Translations under genes and position numbers: made by a program
In this document: positions 52,011-61,099 of the stretch, in pieces
Numbering within the stretch: the stretch's first letter is position 1
How the letters are laid out: each line of letters starts with the position of its first letter
The notes under the pieces: generated by a model
Told to the model about the DNA's origin: nothing
What the model saw: only the letters and a program-made list of their open reading frames with translations
Database searches by the model: none
Assembly (NCBI RefSeq): GCF_013391105.1
Contig: NZ_CP058335.1
Coordinates: forward strand, 1,426,001 to 1,490,000
Origin: Natronomonas salina
GTDB taxonomy: Archaea; Halobacteriota; Halobacteria; Halobacteriales; Haloarculaceae
Length of the DNA: 64,000 nucleotides
Reading direction: 5' to 3'

Positions 52011-52123
52011 ACGCGAGGTATCTCCGTCGGAGTACCTCGGCGTTCCTGTTGCGGTAATACCTGTCTGACACCCGTTATCGAAGTGAGACGCCGGGGCGCT
52101 CCGGGTGGACGAACGACGGGCGT

Positions 52124-52456
52124 TCAGTGCGTGTACGTCGTCAGCGAGCGTATCCGGCCGCCGCCGACGGCGAAGACGTCGACGAAGCGGAACCACTCGC
52201 TGCCGTCGGCGCGGAGGAGCCGGCCCTCGACCGCGACCCGGCCGCCGTCGTCGGTCTCGAAGACGGCGTCGAGTTCGTGCTCGGTGTCGGTCTCGGGGCG
52301 ACCGCCCCGCATGAATGAGACGAACTCCTCGCGGCCCTCGATGGTCCGGTCGGGGCGCCGGTGGACGAACCCGCCGCCCAGCGCGTCGGTCAGCGCCCCG
52401 TAGTCGCCGTCGTCTATCGCGCGGTAGTACTCCCGGACGAGGTCGGCGGCCTCCAT
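52124..52456 (-). CDS. NTF2-like (SnoaL-type) protein
   Basis: 110-residue protein with a cone-shaped NTF2-like fold: MEAADLVREYYRAIDDGDYG, LTDALGGGFVHRRPDRTIEG, REEFVSFMRGGRPETDTEHE, LDAVFETDDGGRVAVEGRLL and WFRFVDVFAVGGGRIRSLTT YTH. Family members are enzymes (isomerases, dehydratases) or binding proteins. No specific function can be assigned. Single gene, 113 bases from the next. Confidence 0.8.
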   Translation of the reverse strand: MEAADLVREYYRAIDDGDYGALTDALGGGFVHRRPDRTIEGREEFVSFMRGGRPETDTEHELDAVFETDDGGRVAVEGRLLRADGSEWFRFVDVFAVGGGRIRSLTTYTH

Positions 52457-52590
52457 GCTCTCACCGACGGCCGCCTGCCTGAAATACGCTGTCGCCGTCC
52501 GAGGTCCACTCCGGGAGTTGTCGGCGGCGATCTGTCCCACCCCCGTCCGCCACCCGAGCGCCTTTTAGCTGAGGGTGCCCTGCTCCGACC

Positions 52591-53085
52591 GTGGAGCTGC
52601 ACGTCCGGTACGAGGGCGACGACGACCCGGAGAAGTGCTCGGCGCGGAAGCTCGAACGCTTCGACCTCGCGGCGCTGCACCGCTCGGCGCGGGCGACGCC
52701 GCACGGCATCGTCCTCGACCCCTACGCCGACCAGGCGCTGTCGCCGGCCGACCGGGAGCTGTCGGACCGGCTCGTGGCGCTGGACTGCTCGTGGGAGACC
52801 GCCGAGGCGGAGGCGTTCAAGCTCGACGGCCCCCACCGGGCGCTCCCGTTCCTCGTCGCCGGCAACCCCGTCAACTACGGGACGGCGTTCCAGCTGAACA
52901 CCGTCGAGGCGTTCGCGGGCGCGCTGTGCATCCTGGGACACCGCGAGCGGGCCGAGGAGATACTCGGGAAGTTCCGGTGGGGCCACACCTTCCTGGAGCT
53001 GAACGAGGAGCCCCTGCGCCGCTACGCCGAGTGTTCGGACTCCGAGGAGGTCGTCGCGGTCCAGGAGGAGTACCTCGGCGACTGA
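52591..53085 (+). CDS. tsr3: 16S rRNA aminocarboxypropyltransferase (Tsr3)
   Basis: Transfers the 3-amino-3-carboxypropyl group of S-adenosylmethionine to a small-subunit rRNA uridine late in ribosome maturation. 164 residues from a GTG start: [80 protein letters not shown] and [15 protein letters not shown] match the family (formerly DUF367). Position alone adds nothing. The protein is a little shorter than eukaryotic Tsr3 but usual for archaea. Confidence 0.88.
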   Translation: MELHVRYEGDDDPEKCSARKLERFDLAALHRSARATPHGIVLDPYADQALSPADRELSDRLVALDCSWETAEAEAFKLDGPHRALPFLVAGNPVNYGTAFQLNTVEAFAGALCILGHRERAEEILGKFRWGHTFLELNEEPLRRYAECSDSEEVVAVQEEYLGD

Positions 53086-53146
53086 CCGGACTCAGCGGCC
53101 GATATCGTGACCGAAATCTTATGAGACGGCGCCGTACCGGACCCGC

Positions 53147-53368
53147 GTGTACGAACTGAGCCTCGCCGGCGTCGTCTTCGGAGTGGGGCTCGTACTGTGG
53201 TTCCGGCCGGTGCTGGGGCTGCTGGTGTTCCACCGGTACGGCGGCCCGCCGCAGTCGGGGAGCGAGCGCCGCGTCCGCGAGCGCATCGTCCTGCTCGTCG
53301 CCGTCGGCTGCATCGTCGGCGCTGCGGCCGCCGCGACGCTCCTCTCCATCTGGAACCCCTGGGCGTAG
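53147..53368 (+). CDS. Small two-helix membrane protein, unknown function
   Basis: 73 residues from GTG: MYELSLAGVVFGVGLVLWFR PVLGLLVFHRYGG, then a charged loop SGSERRVRERI and a second helix VLLVAVGCIVGAAAAATLLS ending IWNPWA. A single-gene micro-protein; similar ones are frequent in haloarchaea. It follows Tsr3 on the same strand, 61 bases after it. Confidence 0.6.
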   Translation: MYELSLAGVVFGVGLVLWFRPVLGLLVFHRYGGPPQSGSERRVRERIVLLVAVGCIVGAAAAATLLSIWNPWA

Positions 53369-53402
53369 CGCGCCGGCCGTTGTGGTCGCCGTCCCCGACT
53401 CC

Positions 53403-54440
53403 TCACCAGCGGAAGCCCTCAGGCCCGGAGGGCGGCTCCAGGGGGCTCCCGGGGAGGTCGTCGGGGAGCTCCGCCGCGTTGTAGCCGCCCGGGGCGACGT
53501 CGTTCGGCGAATCCGGGTAGAACAGCGACGCCAGCAACTGGATGTGGCCGCGGCCGACGCCGAGTTCGAACTGCCCGCCGCCGTAACACCGGATGTCCCG
53601 CTCCTCGCAGTACTCGAGGGTCTCCAGCAGCGACTCGAGCGTGCCGAACCGAGAGGGCTTGACGTTGAGCCACCGCGGCTCGAACGGGAGGTCCTCGACG
53701 CTCGCCACGCCGGTGATCGGGGCGTCCCAGGAGACCCGTTCGCGGACCTCGTCGATCACCGGCCGCGTCTCGTCGGTGATGCGCGGGTCCTCGACGACGG
53801 CGTCGGGGAACGCCTCGACGACCCGGCGGTACAGCCCCGGGATCGGGTCGTTGTCGACGCTGGTGCCCTCGTAGTGGCCCTTCAGGTCGACGATGCGGAC
53901 GCCCCCGCGCTCGGCGATTTCGGTGACGAGGTCGTCGTCCCAGTCCGCGGTGGGGTCGAGCTTGAACTCGGCGTCGGGGTCAACCGACCGGATCTCGTCG
54001 AGGCGGTCGGCGGACTCCAGCCGCGTACTCACGACGAACGACACGGGGTCGTACTCGCGGTCCAGGACGCTCCCCAGGTCGGCGTCGTTCTGCCGCAGCG
54101 CCAGGTCCAGGGCAGCCGACTCGAAGCCCCACCGGCGGTAGTGACGGTCGGCGGCCCGCTCCGGCGGTTCGGGGAACAGTTCGAGGTCGTCCAGGCGCTC
54201 GGAGAACGAGTCCAGGGTGTACTCGCCGGTCAACTCGAGTCCGCCGTCGGCGAAGGCGTCCACGAACCGGTGGTGGTCCTCCGCCTCGTAGCCGACGTCC
54301 TCGCCGCGGCCAGTCTCGCCGCCGCCGGAGAGGGCGATCTCGGTCGACACGCGCGTGAAGTCGCTGGAGACGTCCAGCGACGCGGCCTCCAGGGCGTAGC
54401 CGTCGACGGCGAGCGGCAGGTCGGCGAGGCGGTCGTACAT
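53403..54440 (-). CDS. Enolase-like domain protein, haloarchaeal, substrate unknown
   Basis: 345 residues. Enolase-superfamily features: first acidic residue in [15 protein letters not shown], then [20 protein letters not shown], a [16 protein letters not shown] segment and the end of the barrel [20 protein letters not shown]. The capping domain is short and unusual ([20 protein letters not shown]). It is not close enough to o-succinylbenzoate synthase (MenC) to name it so. ATG at 54440 is favoured over a GTG three codons upstream. A second enolase-superfamily enzyme is at 16218-17327 but they are not alike. Confidence 0.6.
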   Translation of the reverse strand: MYDRLADLPLAVDGYALEAASLDVSSDFTRVSTEIALSGGGETGRGEDVGYEAEDHHRFVDAFADGGLELTGEYTLDSFSERLDDLELFPEPPERAADRHYRRWGFESAALDLALRQNDADLGSVLDREYDPVSFVVSTRLESADRLDEIRSVDPDAEFKLDPTADWDDDLVTEIAERGGVRIVDLKGHYEGTSVDNDPIPGLYRRVVEAFPDAVVEDPRITDETRPVIDEVRERVSWDAPITGVASVEDLPFEPRWLNVKPSRFGTLESLLETLEYCEERDIRCYGGGQFELGVGRGHIQLLASLFYPDSPNDVAPGGYNAAELPDDLPGSPLEPPSGPEGFRW

Positions 54441-54501
54441 CGTCCGCACTTCGTCGGCCGGCGGGAAAAAGCCGCCCGCCGGGGACCGACGAACGGTTAG
54501 G

Positions 54502-54507
54502 TTTATC
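54502..54507 (+). promoter_or_regulatory. TATA box of the eL40 gene
   Basis: TTTATC, 25-30 bases before the eL40 ATG; typical leaderless spacing. Confidence 0.6.
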
Positions 54508-54531
54508 CGGCGCGACCGTCAGACCTCTCGT

Positions 54532-54681
54532 ATGGCTAGCTTCGAAGAGGCCGAGGCGCGCATCCTCGACAAGATGATCTGCATGCGCTGTAACGCTCGC
54601 AACCCCAAGCGCGCCGACAGCTGCCGGAAGTGCGGCTACAAGAAACTCCGCCCGAAGGCGAAGGAACGCCGCGCGGCCTGA
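54532..54681 (+). CDS. rpl40e: Large-subunit ribosomal protein eL40
   Basis: 49-residue basic zinc-binding ribosomal protein: [49 protein letters not shown]. The four cysteines C17, C20, C31 and C34 form the zinc knuckle. Length and sequence match archaeal eL40. A clear TATA box precedes it. It is a single-gene unit, divergent from the enolase-like gene and convergent with the MBL hydrolase. Confidence 0.95.
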   Translation: MASFEEAEARILDKMICMRCNARNPKRADSCRKCGYKKLRPKAKERRAA

Positions 54682-54795
54682 ACTCGGCCACCCTTCTCCG
54701 CGAACGGCTTCGCGTCCGCCAGCTACGGCTCTGGCTCTCTTCTAATCCAACGCTCGACGGCTCTAGGGCGTCCCTCGCCGTACCGTCGCTCCGGC

Positions 54796-55410
54796 CTACT
54801 CGTCGTCGGGGTACTTCGGCTCGCGTTGCTCCGCGCGCTCCAGCGCCGTCTCCACGACGTCACGGACGTCGCCGTGGAACTCCTCGCCGTGGCCCGCGTA
54901 CATGTTCTCGACGTCCTCCGGCATCGCCTCCAGCAGCGTCTCGATGCTCTCGATGAGCCGCTCGCGAGACTGGCCGGGCATGTCGGTCCGGCCGAAGCTC
55001 CCGTAGTCGAAGGCGCTGTCGTCGTGGACGACCACGTCGCCGCTGAACAGCGTGGTCGGGGAGACGAAGGCGACGTGGTCGTCGGCGTGGCCGGGCGTGT
55101 AGACGACGTCGAAGGGCTCGTCGCCGACGAACACCTGGTCGCCGTCCTCGAGTTCGGTGTGGCGGCGGGGGTGCTCGCCGTAGGCGTACAGCGGCGCGTC
55201 GAAGGCGTCGAGGACCGCGTCGAGTTCGGAGACGTGGTCGCCGTGCTGGTGGGTCAGGAGCACCGCGTCGAGGTGGTCGGTGTACCCCTCGATCTCGTCG
55301 ACGACGCCCTCCATCGCGCCGGCGTCGACCAGCACCGTCCGCTCCCCCTCGACGAGGTAGGCGTTGCAGGTGAACCCCTCGGCGTCCGCGGTCACGTTGT
55401 GGACGTCCAT
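54796..55410 (-). CDS. Metallo-beta-lactamase-fold hydrolase, glyoxalase II-like
   Basis: 204-residue MBL-fold enzyme: CNAYLVEGERTVLVDAGAME, the zinc motif LLTHQHGDHVSELDAVLDAF (HxHxDH at residues 54-59), YTPGHADDHVAFVSPTTLFS, GDVVVHDDSAFDYGSFGRTD and the last His in NMYAGHGEEFHGDVRDV. The pattern and size are like glyoxalase II or other thioester hydrolases. Convergent with rpl40e. Confidence 0.85.
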   Translation of the reverse strand: MDVHNVTADAEGFTCNAYLVEGERTVLVDAGAMEGVVDEIEGYTDHLDAVLLTHQHGDHVSELDAVLDAFDAPLYAYGEHPRRHTELEDGDQVFVGDEPFDVVYTPGHADDHVAFVSPTTLFSGDVVVHDDSAFDYGSFGRTDMPGQSRERLIESIETLLEAMPEDVENMYAGHGEEFHGDVRDVVETALERAEQREPKYPDDE

Positions 55411-55668
55411 ATCGGTCCCTCGAACGCGGGCGTATTCACGCTGGCGACTCCGCGGGCCCGACCGTCGACGGGCCCGCCGTCACTCCGGCGACGACGCAGT
55501 CCGCGTGGGAGACGTGCTCCGGGGCGGATCACTCCGGACCCACTCCGCCTGACATACGAGGACCCGAGGGGAAAGTCGGGAATAACAGTACTGCACAGTT
55601 CGGCCGTCGATTCCGGACCCGGGGGCGGGTTCCCCGTCCCGACCCGAGTCGCCGAACCCGGCGTGGAA

Positions 55669-55674
55669 TTTACA
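55669..55674 (+). promoter_or_regulatory. TATA box of the DUF5786 gene
   Basis: TTTACA, 29-34 bases before the ATG at 55703, in a 292-base gap whose other half holds the promoter of the divergent MBL gene. Nothing else was recognised in that gap. Confidence 0.55.
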
Positions 55675-55702
55675 ATCGTGTGGCCATTACCCACGGCTGG
55701 CC

Positions 55703-55876
55703 ATGGGGTTCGGCAGCTACGACGAATCCGAACAGGAGAACCAGCAGATCGACACCGATCTCGAAGACGGCGGGCAGTCGACGTTGCCGACGCACGACGG
55801 CGACGTCGAGTTCGAGTACGACGAAGCGACCAGCGAGGACCTGCTGGAGACCTACCAGGAGATCCGCGAGGGGTGA
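55703..55876 (+). CDS. DUF5786 family protein
   Basis: 57 residues, highly acidic (MGFGSYDESEQENQQIDTDL EDGGQSTLPTHDGDVEFEYD then EATSEDLLETYQEIREG). The start GFGSYDESEQENQ is the signature of this haloarchaeal family of unknown function; likely largely disordered with a C-terminal helix. The following DUF99 gene starts with GTG one base after the stop, so the pair is coupled. Confidence 0.85.
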   Translation: MGFGSYDESEQENQQIDTDLEDGGQSTLPTHDGDVEFEYDEATSEDLLETYQEIREG

Positions 55877-55877
55877 C

Positions 55878-56462
55878 GTGAAACCCGGCCGCCGCGCGCT
55901 GGGCGTCGCCGAGTCCTACCGCGGGACCGACGACGGCCCCGCGACGAGCACGCTCGCAGGCGCGGTGGTCAGCTCCGACCGCGCCGTCGACGACTTCGTC
56001 TTCTCTTCGTGCACGGTCGGCGGCAGCGACGCGACCGACGCCATCGTCGACGCCTGGGACCGGCTCGACCGTCCGGACGTCCGCTACCTCCTCGTTGCCG
56101 GCGTCGCGCCGGCGTGGTACAACTTCCTCGACCTCGGGGCGCTCCACGAGGCGACCGACCGGCCCGTCCTCGCGGTCTCGTTCGAGGCCAGCGAGGGCCT
56201 GACCGACGCCATCGAGGCGGCCTTCGAGGGCCGCGAGCGCGAGCGGCGGCTCGACGCCTACGAGGCGCTCCCGGAACGCCGACGGGTCGCGGTCGAGGGC
56301 GCGGACCTGTTCGTCCGGACCGTCGGCATCGACGACGCCGAGGTCCGCCGGGTCCTCGAGGCGTACACCCACGAGCGCCGCCCGGAGCCGCTCCGGGTCG
56401 CACAGCGGGCCGCCGGCCGGGTCGACGAGTTCCGACGCTCGCCGGGCTTCCACTCGGAGTGA
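55878..56462 (+). CDS. DUF99 family protein (endonuclease V-like fold)
   Basis: 194 residues from GTG: MKPGRRALGVAESYRGTDDG, STLAGAVVSSDRAVDDFVFS, CTVGGSDATDAIVDAWDRLD, VRYLLVAGVAPAWYNFLDLG and RPVLAVSFEASEGLTDAIEA. The family is fold-related to endonuclease V but lacks a proven nuclease role; archaeal distribution. The start one base after DUF5786 indicates an operon. Confidence 0.84.
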   Translation: MKPGRRALGVAESYRGTDDGPATSTLAGAVVSSDRAVDDFVFSSCTVGGSDATDAIVDAWDRLDRPDVRYLLVAGVAPAWYNFLDLGALHEATDRPVLAVSFEASEGLTDAIEAAFEGRERERRLDAYEALPERRRVAVEGADLFVRTVGIDDAEVRRVLEAYTHERRPEPLRVAQRAAGRVDEFRRSPGFHSE

Positions 56463-56528
56463 ACGAGGGATCGATCAGCGCCGGCCCGGACCCCGCGTGG
56501 TTAACAATCCGGCGGCCGAACGGCGCGT

Positions 56529-57110
56529 ATGGAGGACGAGCTCGCGGTCATCGAGTGCCAGCGGTGTCCCGAACTCTGCGAGAGCCGGAGCCGCATCGTC
56601 AACGGCGCGGGCCCGAACGACGCCGACCTGCTGTTCGTCGGCGAGGGGCCGGGCGAGCAGGAGGATTCCCAGGGCGAGCCGTTCGTCGGCCGCTCCGGCA
56701 GCGTTCTCGACGACGCCCTCCGGAACCACGGCGTCGACCGCAGGGACGTCCGCATCACGAACTGCGTCCGGTGTCGGCCGCCCGAGAACCGCGACCCGCA
56801 CAAGCAGGAACTGGAGAACTGCCGAGAGTACCTCGAACGGGAGATCGCCGCCGTCGACCCCGAGGTGATCGTCACGCTCGGGAAGGTCCCCAGCGAGCAC
56901 CTGCTGGGCAGGGACGTCGCGGTCACGAAGGAGGCCGGCGAGCTCCACGAGGCCAAAATCGGGGAGGGGTCGTGGCCGCTGCTCGTCTGCGTCCACCCGG
57001 CGGCGACGCTGTACGACTCCAGCCAGCAGGAGACCCTCGACGCCGCCCTCGGAGAAGCCGTCTCGCTGGTCGACGAGGAGGGCGGGCAGTCCCGGCTCGG
57101 CGAGTACTGA
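56529..57110 (+). CDS. udg: Uracil-DNA glycosylase, type 4 (Fe-S)
   Basis: Excises uracil from DNA at the start of base-excision repair. 193 residues with four [4Fe-4S] cysteines: C10, C13 (CQRCPELC) near the N-terminus with more in NCVRCRPP and ENCREY. Motif A is LLFVGEGPGEQEDSQGEPFV, motif B is CVHPAATLYDSSQQ with the conserved His. Length and cluster match archaeal UdgA. Its own unit, same strand as DUF99 with a 66-base gap. Confidence 0.92.
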   Translation: MEDELAVIECQRCPELCESRSRIVNGAGPNDADLLFVGEGPGEQEDSQGEPFVGRSGSVLDDALRNHGVDRRDVRITNCVRCRPPENRDPHKQELENCREYLEREIAAVDPEVIVTLGKVPSEHLLGRDVAVTKEAGELHEAKIGEGSWPLLVCVHPAATLYDSSQQETLDAALGEAVSLVDEEGGQSRLGEY

Positions 57111-57182
57111 ACCGCAAGACTGTAACGGAATCGGTCCCCTTATCGTACGAAACGCTACCGGTGTCAGCAACTATTAGAAACG

Positions 57183-57188
57183 TTTAAC
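57183..57188 (+). promoter_or_regulatory. TATA box of the phosphonate-type ABC transporter operon
   Basis: TTTAAC preceded by BRE-like AGAAACG, 24-29 bases before the ATG at 57212. Confidence 0.65.
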
Positions 57189-57211
57189 CCGGATTCCTCA
57201 CAGGGTCAACT

Positions 57212-58237
57212 ATGTCGAAGGGGTCGAGGGTCGATCGACGCACAGTAATCAAGTCCACCGGGGCCGCAGGTATCTTCGGGCTCGCGGGCTGTCTCGGCGG
57301 GAACGGCGACGGCAACGGCAACGGTAACGGGACCCGGGGCGACTCGGACGGGCCGACCGAGGTCCGGTTCGTCCTCAACCCGGCCGAATCCGACGTCGAC
57401 ATCGAGGCGCAGTACCAGCCGATGTTCGAGTACCTCGAGTCGGAGGTCGACGTCGCCATCGAGCCGGTGCCGACGTCCAGTTACGCGGCGACGCTCCAGG
57501 AGATCCGCCGCGACGGCGGCGAGGTCGCCGACACCTCCCCGTCCGCCGCGGTCGCCGGCGAGGAGGTCGCCGACGTCATCGGCATCCGCATCGCCTACGG
57601 CGCGGCCCGGTACTTCTCGCTCATCACGACGACGCCCGACGAGAACGGCGTCGACTCCCTGCAGGGGCTGGAGGGCGAGAACATCGCGATGGCGTCGTCG
57701 CTGTCGGTCAGCGGCACGCTGGCGCCGATGGTGATGCTCAAGGACGCCGGACTCGACGTCGGGAACGCCCCCGACGGCGACGCGGTCGACTTCAACCCGC
57801 AGTACTCCGACCACTCCACCGCCCGCGAACAGCTGATCGAGAACCCGTCGGTCGCCGCCGCGACCACCGGCGCGTTCTCGACGGCGCCGCACGTCCCCCA
57901 GGAGCAGTTCGACGAGATGTCCCAGGACTTCGTCGAGATCTCCGCGGAGTACGAGAACGCGGGGTCGGCGACCGACGAGGCCGAACTCCAGCTGCTGGCC
58001 GTCTCCGACCCGCTGCCGCGCGCGCCGCTGATGTCGCGATCCAACTGGGACGACCCGGTCCGGGAGGACATCGAGGCGGCCATCCTCGAGGCCACCGAGG
58101 AGGACCTCGCCCACGACGACGACTACGACGGCGAACCGCTGTGGTTCACGGGCGTCCAGGAGGCCTCCCACGAGGACTTCGAGCCGATCGCCGCCATCAT
58201 GGACGAGCTCGGCCTCGAGTTCGGCGACATCTCGTAA
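57212..58237 (+). CDS. phnD: Phosphonate/phosphate ABC transporter, substrate-binding lipoprotein
   Basis: 341-residue extracytoplasmic receptor. The N-terminus has a twin-arginine VDRRTVIKSTG and a lipobox FGLAGCLGG (Cys near residue 30), then a Gly/Asn linker (GNGDGNGNGNGN), so it is a Tat-exported lipoprotein. The domain TEVRFVLNPAESDVDIEAQY, the ligand loops SYAATLQEIRRDGGEVADTS and GENIAMASSLSVSGTLAPMV match PhnD. Ligand may be phosphonate, phosphite or phosphate. No C-P lyase genes follow, so phosphonate use is not shown. First gene of phnD-phnC-phnE. Confidence 0.9.
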   Translation: MSKGSRVDRRTVIKSTGAAGIFGLAGCLGGNGDGNGNGNGTRGDSDGPTEVRFVLNPAESDVDIEAQYQPMFEYLESEVDVAIEPVPTSSYAATLQEIRRDGGEVADTSPSAAVAGEEVADVIGIRIAYGAARYFSLITTTPDENGVDSLQGLEGENIAMASSLSVSGTLAPMVMLKDAGLDVGNAPDGDAVDFNPQYSDHSTAREQLIENPSVAAATTGAFSTAPHVPQEQFDEMSQDFVEISAEYENAGSATDEAELQLLAVSDPLPRAPLMSRSNWDDPVREDIEAAILEATEEDLAHDDDYDGEPLWFTGVQEASHEDFEPIAAIMDELGLEFGDIS

Positions 58238-58263
58238 CGCGGTCAAATCACTATTTCACGTTC

Positions 58264-59088
58264 ATGAGTCGCATCACGGTCGATAGCCTCACGAAGGAGT
58301 ACGGGGACGTCGTCGCGCTCGACGACGTCTCCTTCGAGATCCCCCACGGCGAGTTCGTCGTCGTCCTCGGCGTCTCCGGGTCCGGCAAGTCGACGCTGCT
58401 GCGCTGTCTCAACGGGCTGACGACGCCGACCGAGGGCGAGGTGTACATCGACGACGAGCTGGTGACCGAACCGCGGGACGACGTCGCGATGATCTTCCAG
58501 CAACACAACATCATCGGGCAGATGAGCGCCTACTCGAACGCGCTGACCGGGACGCTGAACCGGTGGGGGTTCCTCAAGAGCCTCCTCCAGCTACAGGACC
58601 GCGAGGAGAAGCTGCGGGCGCTGGACGCCCTCGAGACCGTCGGCCTCCTCGAGGAGTCCCAGCAGAAGGCCCGCCAGATGAGCGGGGGCCAACAGCAGCG
58701 CGTCGGCATCGCCCGCGCGCTCGTCCAGCAGCCCAGCGTCCTCCTGGCCGACGAACCGGTCGCGAGCCTCGACCCCGGCAGCGCCCAGCAGGTGATGGGC
58801 TACCTCCGGACCGCCGCCGAGGAGCGGGGGCTCACCGCGATGATCAGCCTCCACCAGGTGAACCTGGCCCGGAAGTTCGGCCAGCGGTTCATCGGCCTGC
58901 GGGACGGGAAGAAGGTGTTCGACGGCTACCAGGACGAGATGACCATCGAGGTGGTCGACGAGATCTACGGCGACATCGACACCGAGGGGATGCTCGCCCA
59001 GACCGACGTCGACTCGACCGACGGTGACTCCGGCGGCGCCGCCGGCCCGGTCGACCGCCCGACTGGCGGGGAGGGGCCCGTTCCATGA
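58264..59088 (+). CDS. phnC: Phosphonate/phosphate ABC transporter, ATP-binding protein
   Basis: 274 residues. Walker A is VVVLGVSGSGKSTLLRCLNG, the Q-loop IFQQHNIIGQMSAYSNALTG, signature RQMSGGQQQRVGIARALVQQ and Walker B SVLLADEPVASLDPGSAQQV, then the H-loop TAMISLHQVNLARKFGQRF. The C-terminus is a Gly/Asp tail. It hydrolyses ATP for PhnDE import. Starts 26 bases after phnD and overlaps phnE by four bases (ATGA), so all three genes form one operon. Confidence 0.93.
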   Translation: MSRITVDSLTKEYGDVVALDDVSFEIPHGEFVVVLGVSGSGKSTLLRCLNGLTTPTEGEVYIDDELVTEPRDDVAMIFQQHNIIGQMSAYSNALTGTLNRWGFLKSLLQLQDREEKLRALDALETVGLLEESQQKARQMSGGQQQRVGIARALVQQPSVLLADEPVASLDPGSAQQVMGYLRTAAEERGLTAMISLHQVNLARKFGQRFIGLRDGKKVFDGYQDEMTIEVVDEIYGDIDTEGMLAQTDVDSTDGDSGGAAGPVDRPTGGEGPVP

Positions 59089-60143
59089 GCGACGATCCGA
59101 CGCCGGACGGGACTACCACCGACGTGGACCGGGAGCCGCTCGCGGGCCGATTGGATCGGATCCAGCGCACCAGGCGCCGCCGGGCGGTCGGCTACCTGGT
59201 GCTGATCGCCGCCATCGGCCTCCTGTTCGTCCAGGCGCTCGCCGCCGCCGGCATCCTCGATACCGAGTACAACGCGGCGTTCTTCCTGGAGTCGCTCCGG
59301 GACTTCGTCCCCCTGACCCTGTACTTCGGGGTCGTCCCGTTCGTCGACTTCGGGCAGTACCTCGCGTTCATCGGCGAGCGGAACCTGCTGTTCGCCAGCG
59401 ACGTCACGCTGCTGTGGCGCGACCCGGCGACGCTCGTCGGCGAGGTCTCGACCATCGTCGCCGAGGACGGGATCTTCTCGGTGTTCGGCGTCGCCGGCAT
59501 CACGCTGGCGATGGGGTTCGCCGGGACGATCATCGGCTTCCCGCTCGCGCTGCTGTTCGGCGTCCTCGGCTCCGAACGGGTGCTGCCGTTCCCGCTGAAC
59601 TTCCTCTTCCGCGGGACGATGTCGGCCATCCGCGCCATCCCGGCGCTCGTCTGGATCCTCATCTACATCCCGCTGGCCGGGCTCACGCCGGTCTCCGCGG
59701 TGTTCGCCATCGCCACCGACACCGTCGGCAACCTCGGGCGGCTGTTCACCGACGAGCTCGAGGAGATCGAGGACGGCCCCATCGAGGCGATGGAGACGAC
59801 CGGGGCCAACCGGTCGCAGCTCGTCACCTTCGGGATGCTGAGCCAGGTGACGACCCCCTACATCGCCTGGACGCTGTACATCTTCGAGATCAACGTCCGC
59901 ATCGCGGTGTCGCTCGGCGTCCTGGGCGGGGGCGGCCTCGGCCAGGTCGTCGAGACGCAGGTGAACCTCCTGCAGTTCTCCAACGCGATGGCGACGCTGC
60001 TGTGTATCTTCCTGCTCATCATCTCGGTGGAGCTGTTCAGCCAGCGCATCCGCGCGCGGCTCCGGTCGGACACCGAGCCGATGGGCCTGAAGGAGCTGAT
60101 ACTCGGCTTCCCGCGGCGGTTCGCGGAGTCGCTGACCAGGTGA
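59085..60143 (+). CDS. phnE: Phosphonate/phosphate ABC transporter, permease
   Basis: 352-residue membrane subunit with about six helices (RRAVGYLVLIAAIGLLFVQA, GITLAMGFAGTIIGFPLALL, the PhnE block GTMSAIRAIPALVWILIYIP, and GVLGGGGLGQVVETQV). The EAA loop with the coupling helix is AMETTGANRSQLVTFGMLSQ. The N-terminus is Asp/Arg-rich and cytoplasmic, with no signal peptide. hisH follows after 55 bases and is functionally unrelated. Confidence 0.92.
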   Translation: MSDDPTPDGTTTDVDREPLAGRLDRIQRTRRRRAVGYLVLIAAIGLLFVQALAAAGILDTEYNAAFFLESLRDFVPLTLYFGVVPFVDFGQYLAFIGERNLLFASDVTLLWRDPATLVGEVSTIVAEDGIFSVFGVAGITLAMGFAGTIIGFPLALLFGVLGSERVLPFPLNFLFRGTMSAIRAIPALVWILIYIPLAGLTPVSAVFAIATDTVGNLGRLFTDELEEIEDGPIEAMETTGANRSQLVTFGMLSQVTTPYIAWTLYIFEINVRIAVSLGVLGGGGLGQVVETQVNLLQFSNAMATLLCIFLLIISVELFSQRIRARLRSDTEPMGLKELILGFPRRFAESLTR

Positions 60144-60198
60144 CCGGCCGACTCCCTCGATAGAAACCCACTTCCTTCCCGCCCGCCGACGGCTAGGC

Positions 60199-60849
60199 AT
60201 GAGCACCACTCGCCAGACGACCGCCGAGGTCGTCCTCGTCGACTACGGGCTCGGGAACCTCCGCAGCGTCACGCGCGGGCTGGAGCGGGCCGGCGCGGAC
60301 GTGACGCTCACCGACGACCCAGCGGACTTCGACCGCGCCGACGGCATCGTCCTGCCGGGCGTCGGCGCCTTCAGCGAGGGGATGGAGAACGCCGGGCCGT
60401 TCCGCGGCGCGCTGACCGACGCCGCCGCCGAGGGGCGCCCGCTGTTCGGCGTCTGCCTCGGCATGCAGATGCTCCTCACCTCGAGCGAGGAGTCCGACAT
60501 CGACGGCCAGGGCAACGTCAAGGGCCTGGACCTGATCCCGGGCCGGAACGTCCGGTTCGCGCAGGGCCAGAAGGTCCCGCACATGGGGTGGAACCAGCTG
60601 GACGTCCGGCGGGACCACCCCCTCGTCGAGGGCGTCGACGGCGAGTACACGTACTTCGTCCACTCCTACTACGCGAAACCGGAGTCGCCGGACGCCGCGG
60701 TGACGACGACCGACTACGGCGTCGAGTTCCCCTCCATCGTCGCCAACGAGGCGGGGAACGTCTTCGGCACGCAGTTCCACCCGGAGAAGTCTGGCGAGGT
60801 GGGGCTGCGGATCCTCCGGAACTTCGTCGACTACTGCACCGAGCGATAG
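60199..60849 (+). CDS. hisH: Imidazole glycerol phosphate synthase, glutaminase subunit
   Basis: Class I glutamine amidotransferase that supplies ammonia to HisF. 216 residues: VVLVDYGLGNLRSVTRGLER, GIVLPGVGAFSEGMENAGPF, the nucleophile Cys in LFGVCLGMQMLLTSSEESDI (about C86), VPHMGWNQLDVRRDHPLVEG and the catalytic His/Glu in VFGTQFHPEKSGEVGLRILR (about H194, E196). Other his genes are not nearby. Probably its own transcription unit. Confidence 0.94.
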   Translation: MSTTRQTTAEVVLVDYGLGNLRSVTRGLERAGADVTLTDDPADFDRADGIVLPGVGAFSEGMENAGPFRGALTDAAAEGRPLFGVCLGMQMLLTSSEESDIDGQGNVKGLDLIPGRNVRFAQGQKVPHMGWNQLDVRRDHPLVEGVDGEYTYFVHSYYAKPESPDAAVTTTDYGVEFPSIVANEAGNVFGTQFHPEKSGEVGLRILRNFVDYCTER

Positions 60850-61099
60850 TCCGGTCCGAGATCTCCGAGCGGAGCCGCCTCGGTCGGTCGACGCCGTCGC
60901 TCTCGTTCTCGCGGCCTGCAGAAATGGGGGCAGCTGGGTAGGGGTACTGCCACGGAGCGTGGCAGGCGAGTGTCGGGGATGCTACGGGTTAGTTATTGGC
61001 TGCCTAAGAGATTCGAGAGCCCCCGTGAACCCGGTTTCGGGCAGCTTTCCGGAATTCCTCGGCCCCTGGATTCCGCGGGGCCTGGGGCGAGTCCCGACG
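60850..61099. other. Convergent gap with a seven-base hairpin, no gene seen
   Basis: Between the ends of hisH and the acyl-CoA synthetase. CTGCCAC/GTGGCAG (60947-60953 and 60959-60965, loop GGAGC) is a perfect stem. Several short GGAATTCC- and GGCCCC-like self-complementary stretches follow near 61040-61090. Could be a bidirectional terminator or an RNA; no protein frame convinces. Confidence 0.35.

Noticed and set aside
53403-54440. o-Succinylbenzoate synthase (menC)
   Set aside because: The metal-ligand segments are only distantly similar and no menaquinone genes lie nearby.
57212-60143. A phosphonate-degradation locus
   Set aside because: Only the transporter is present; no C-P lyase or phosphonatase gene follows, so phosphate or phosphite import is equally likely.
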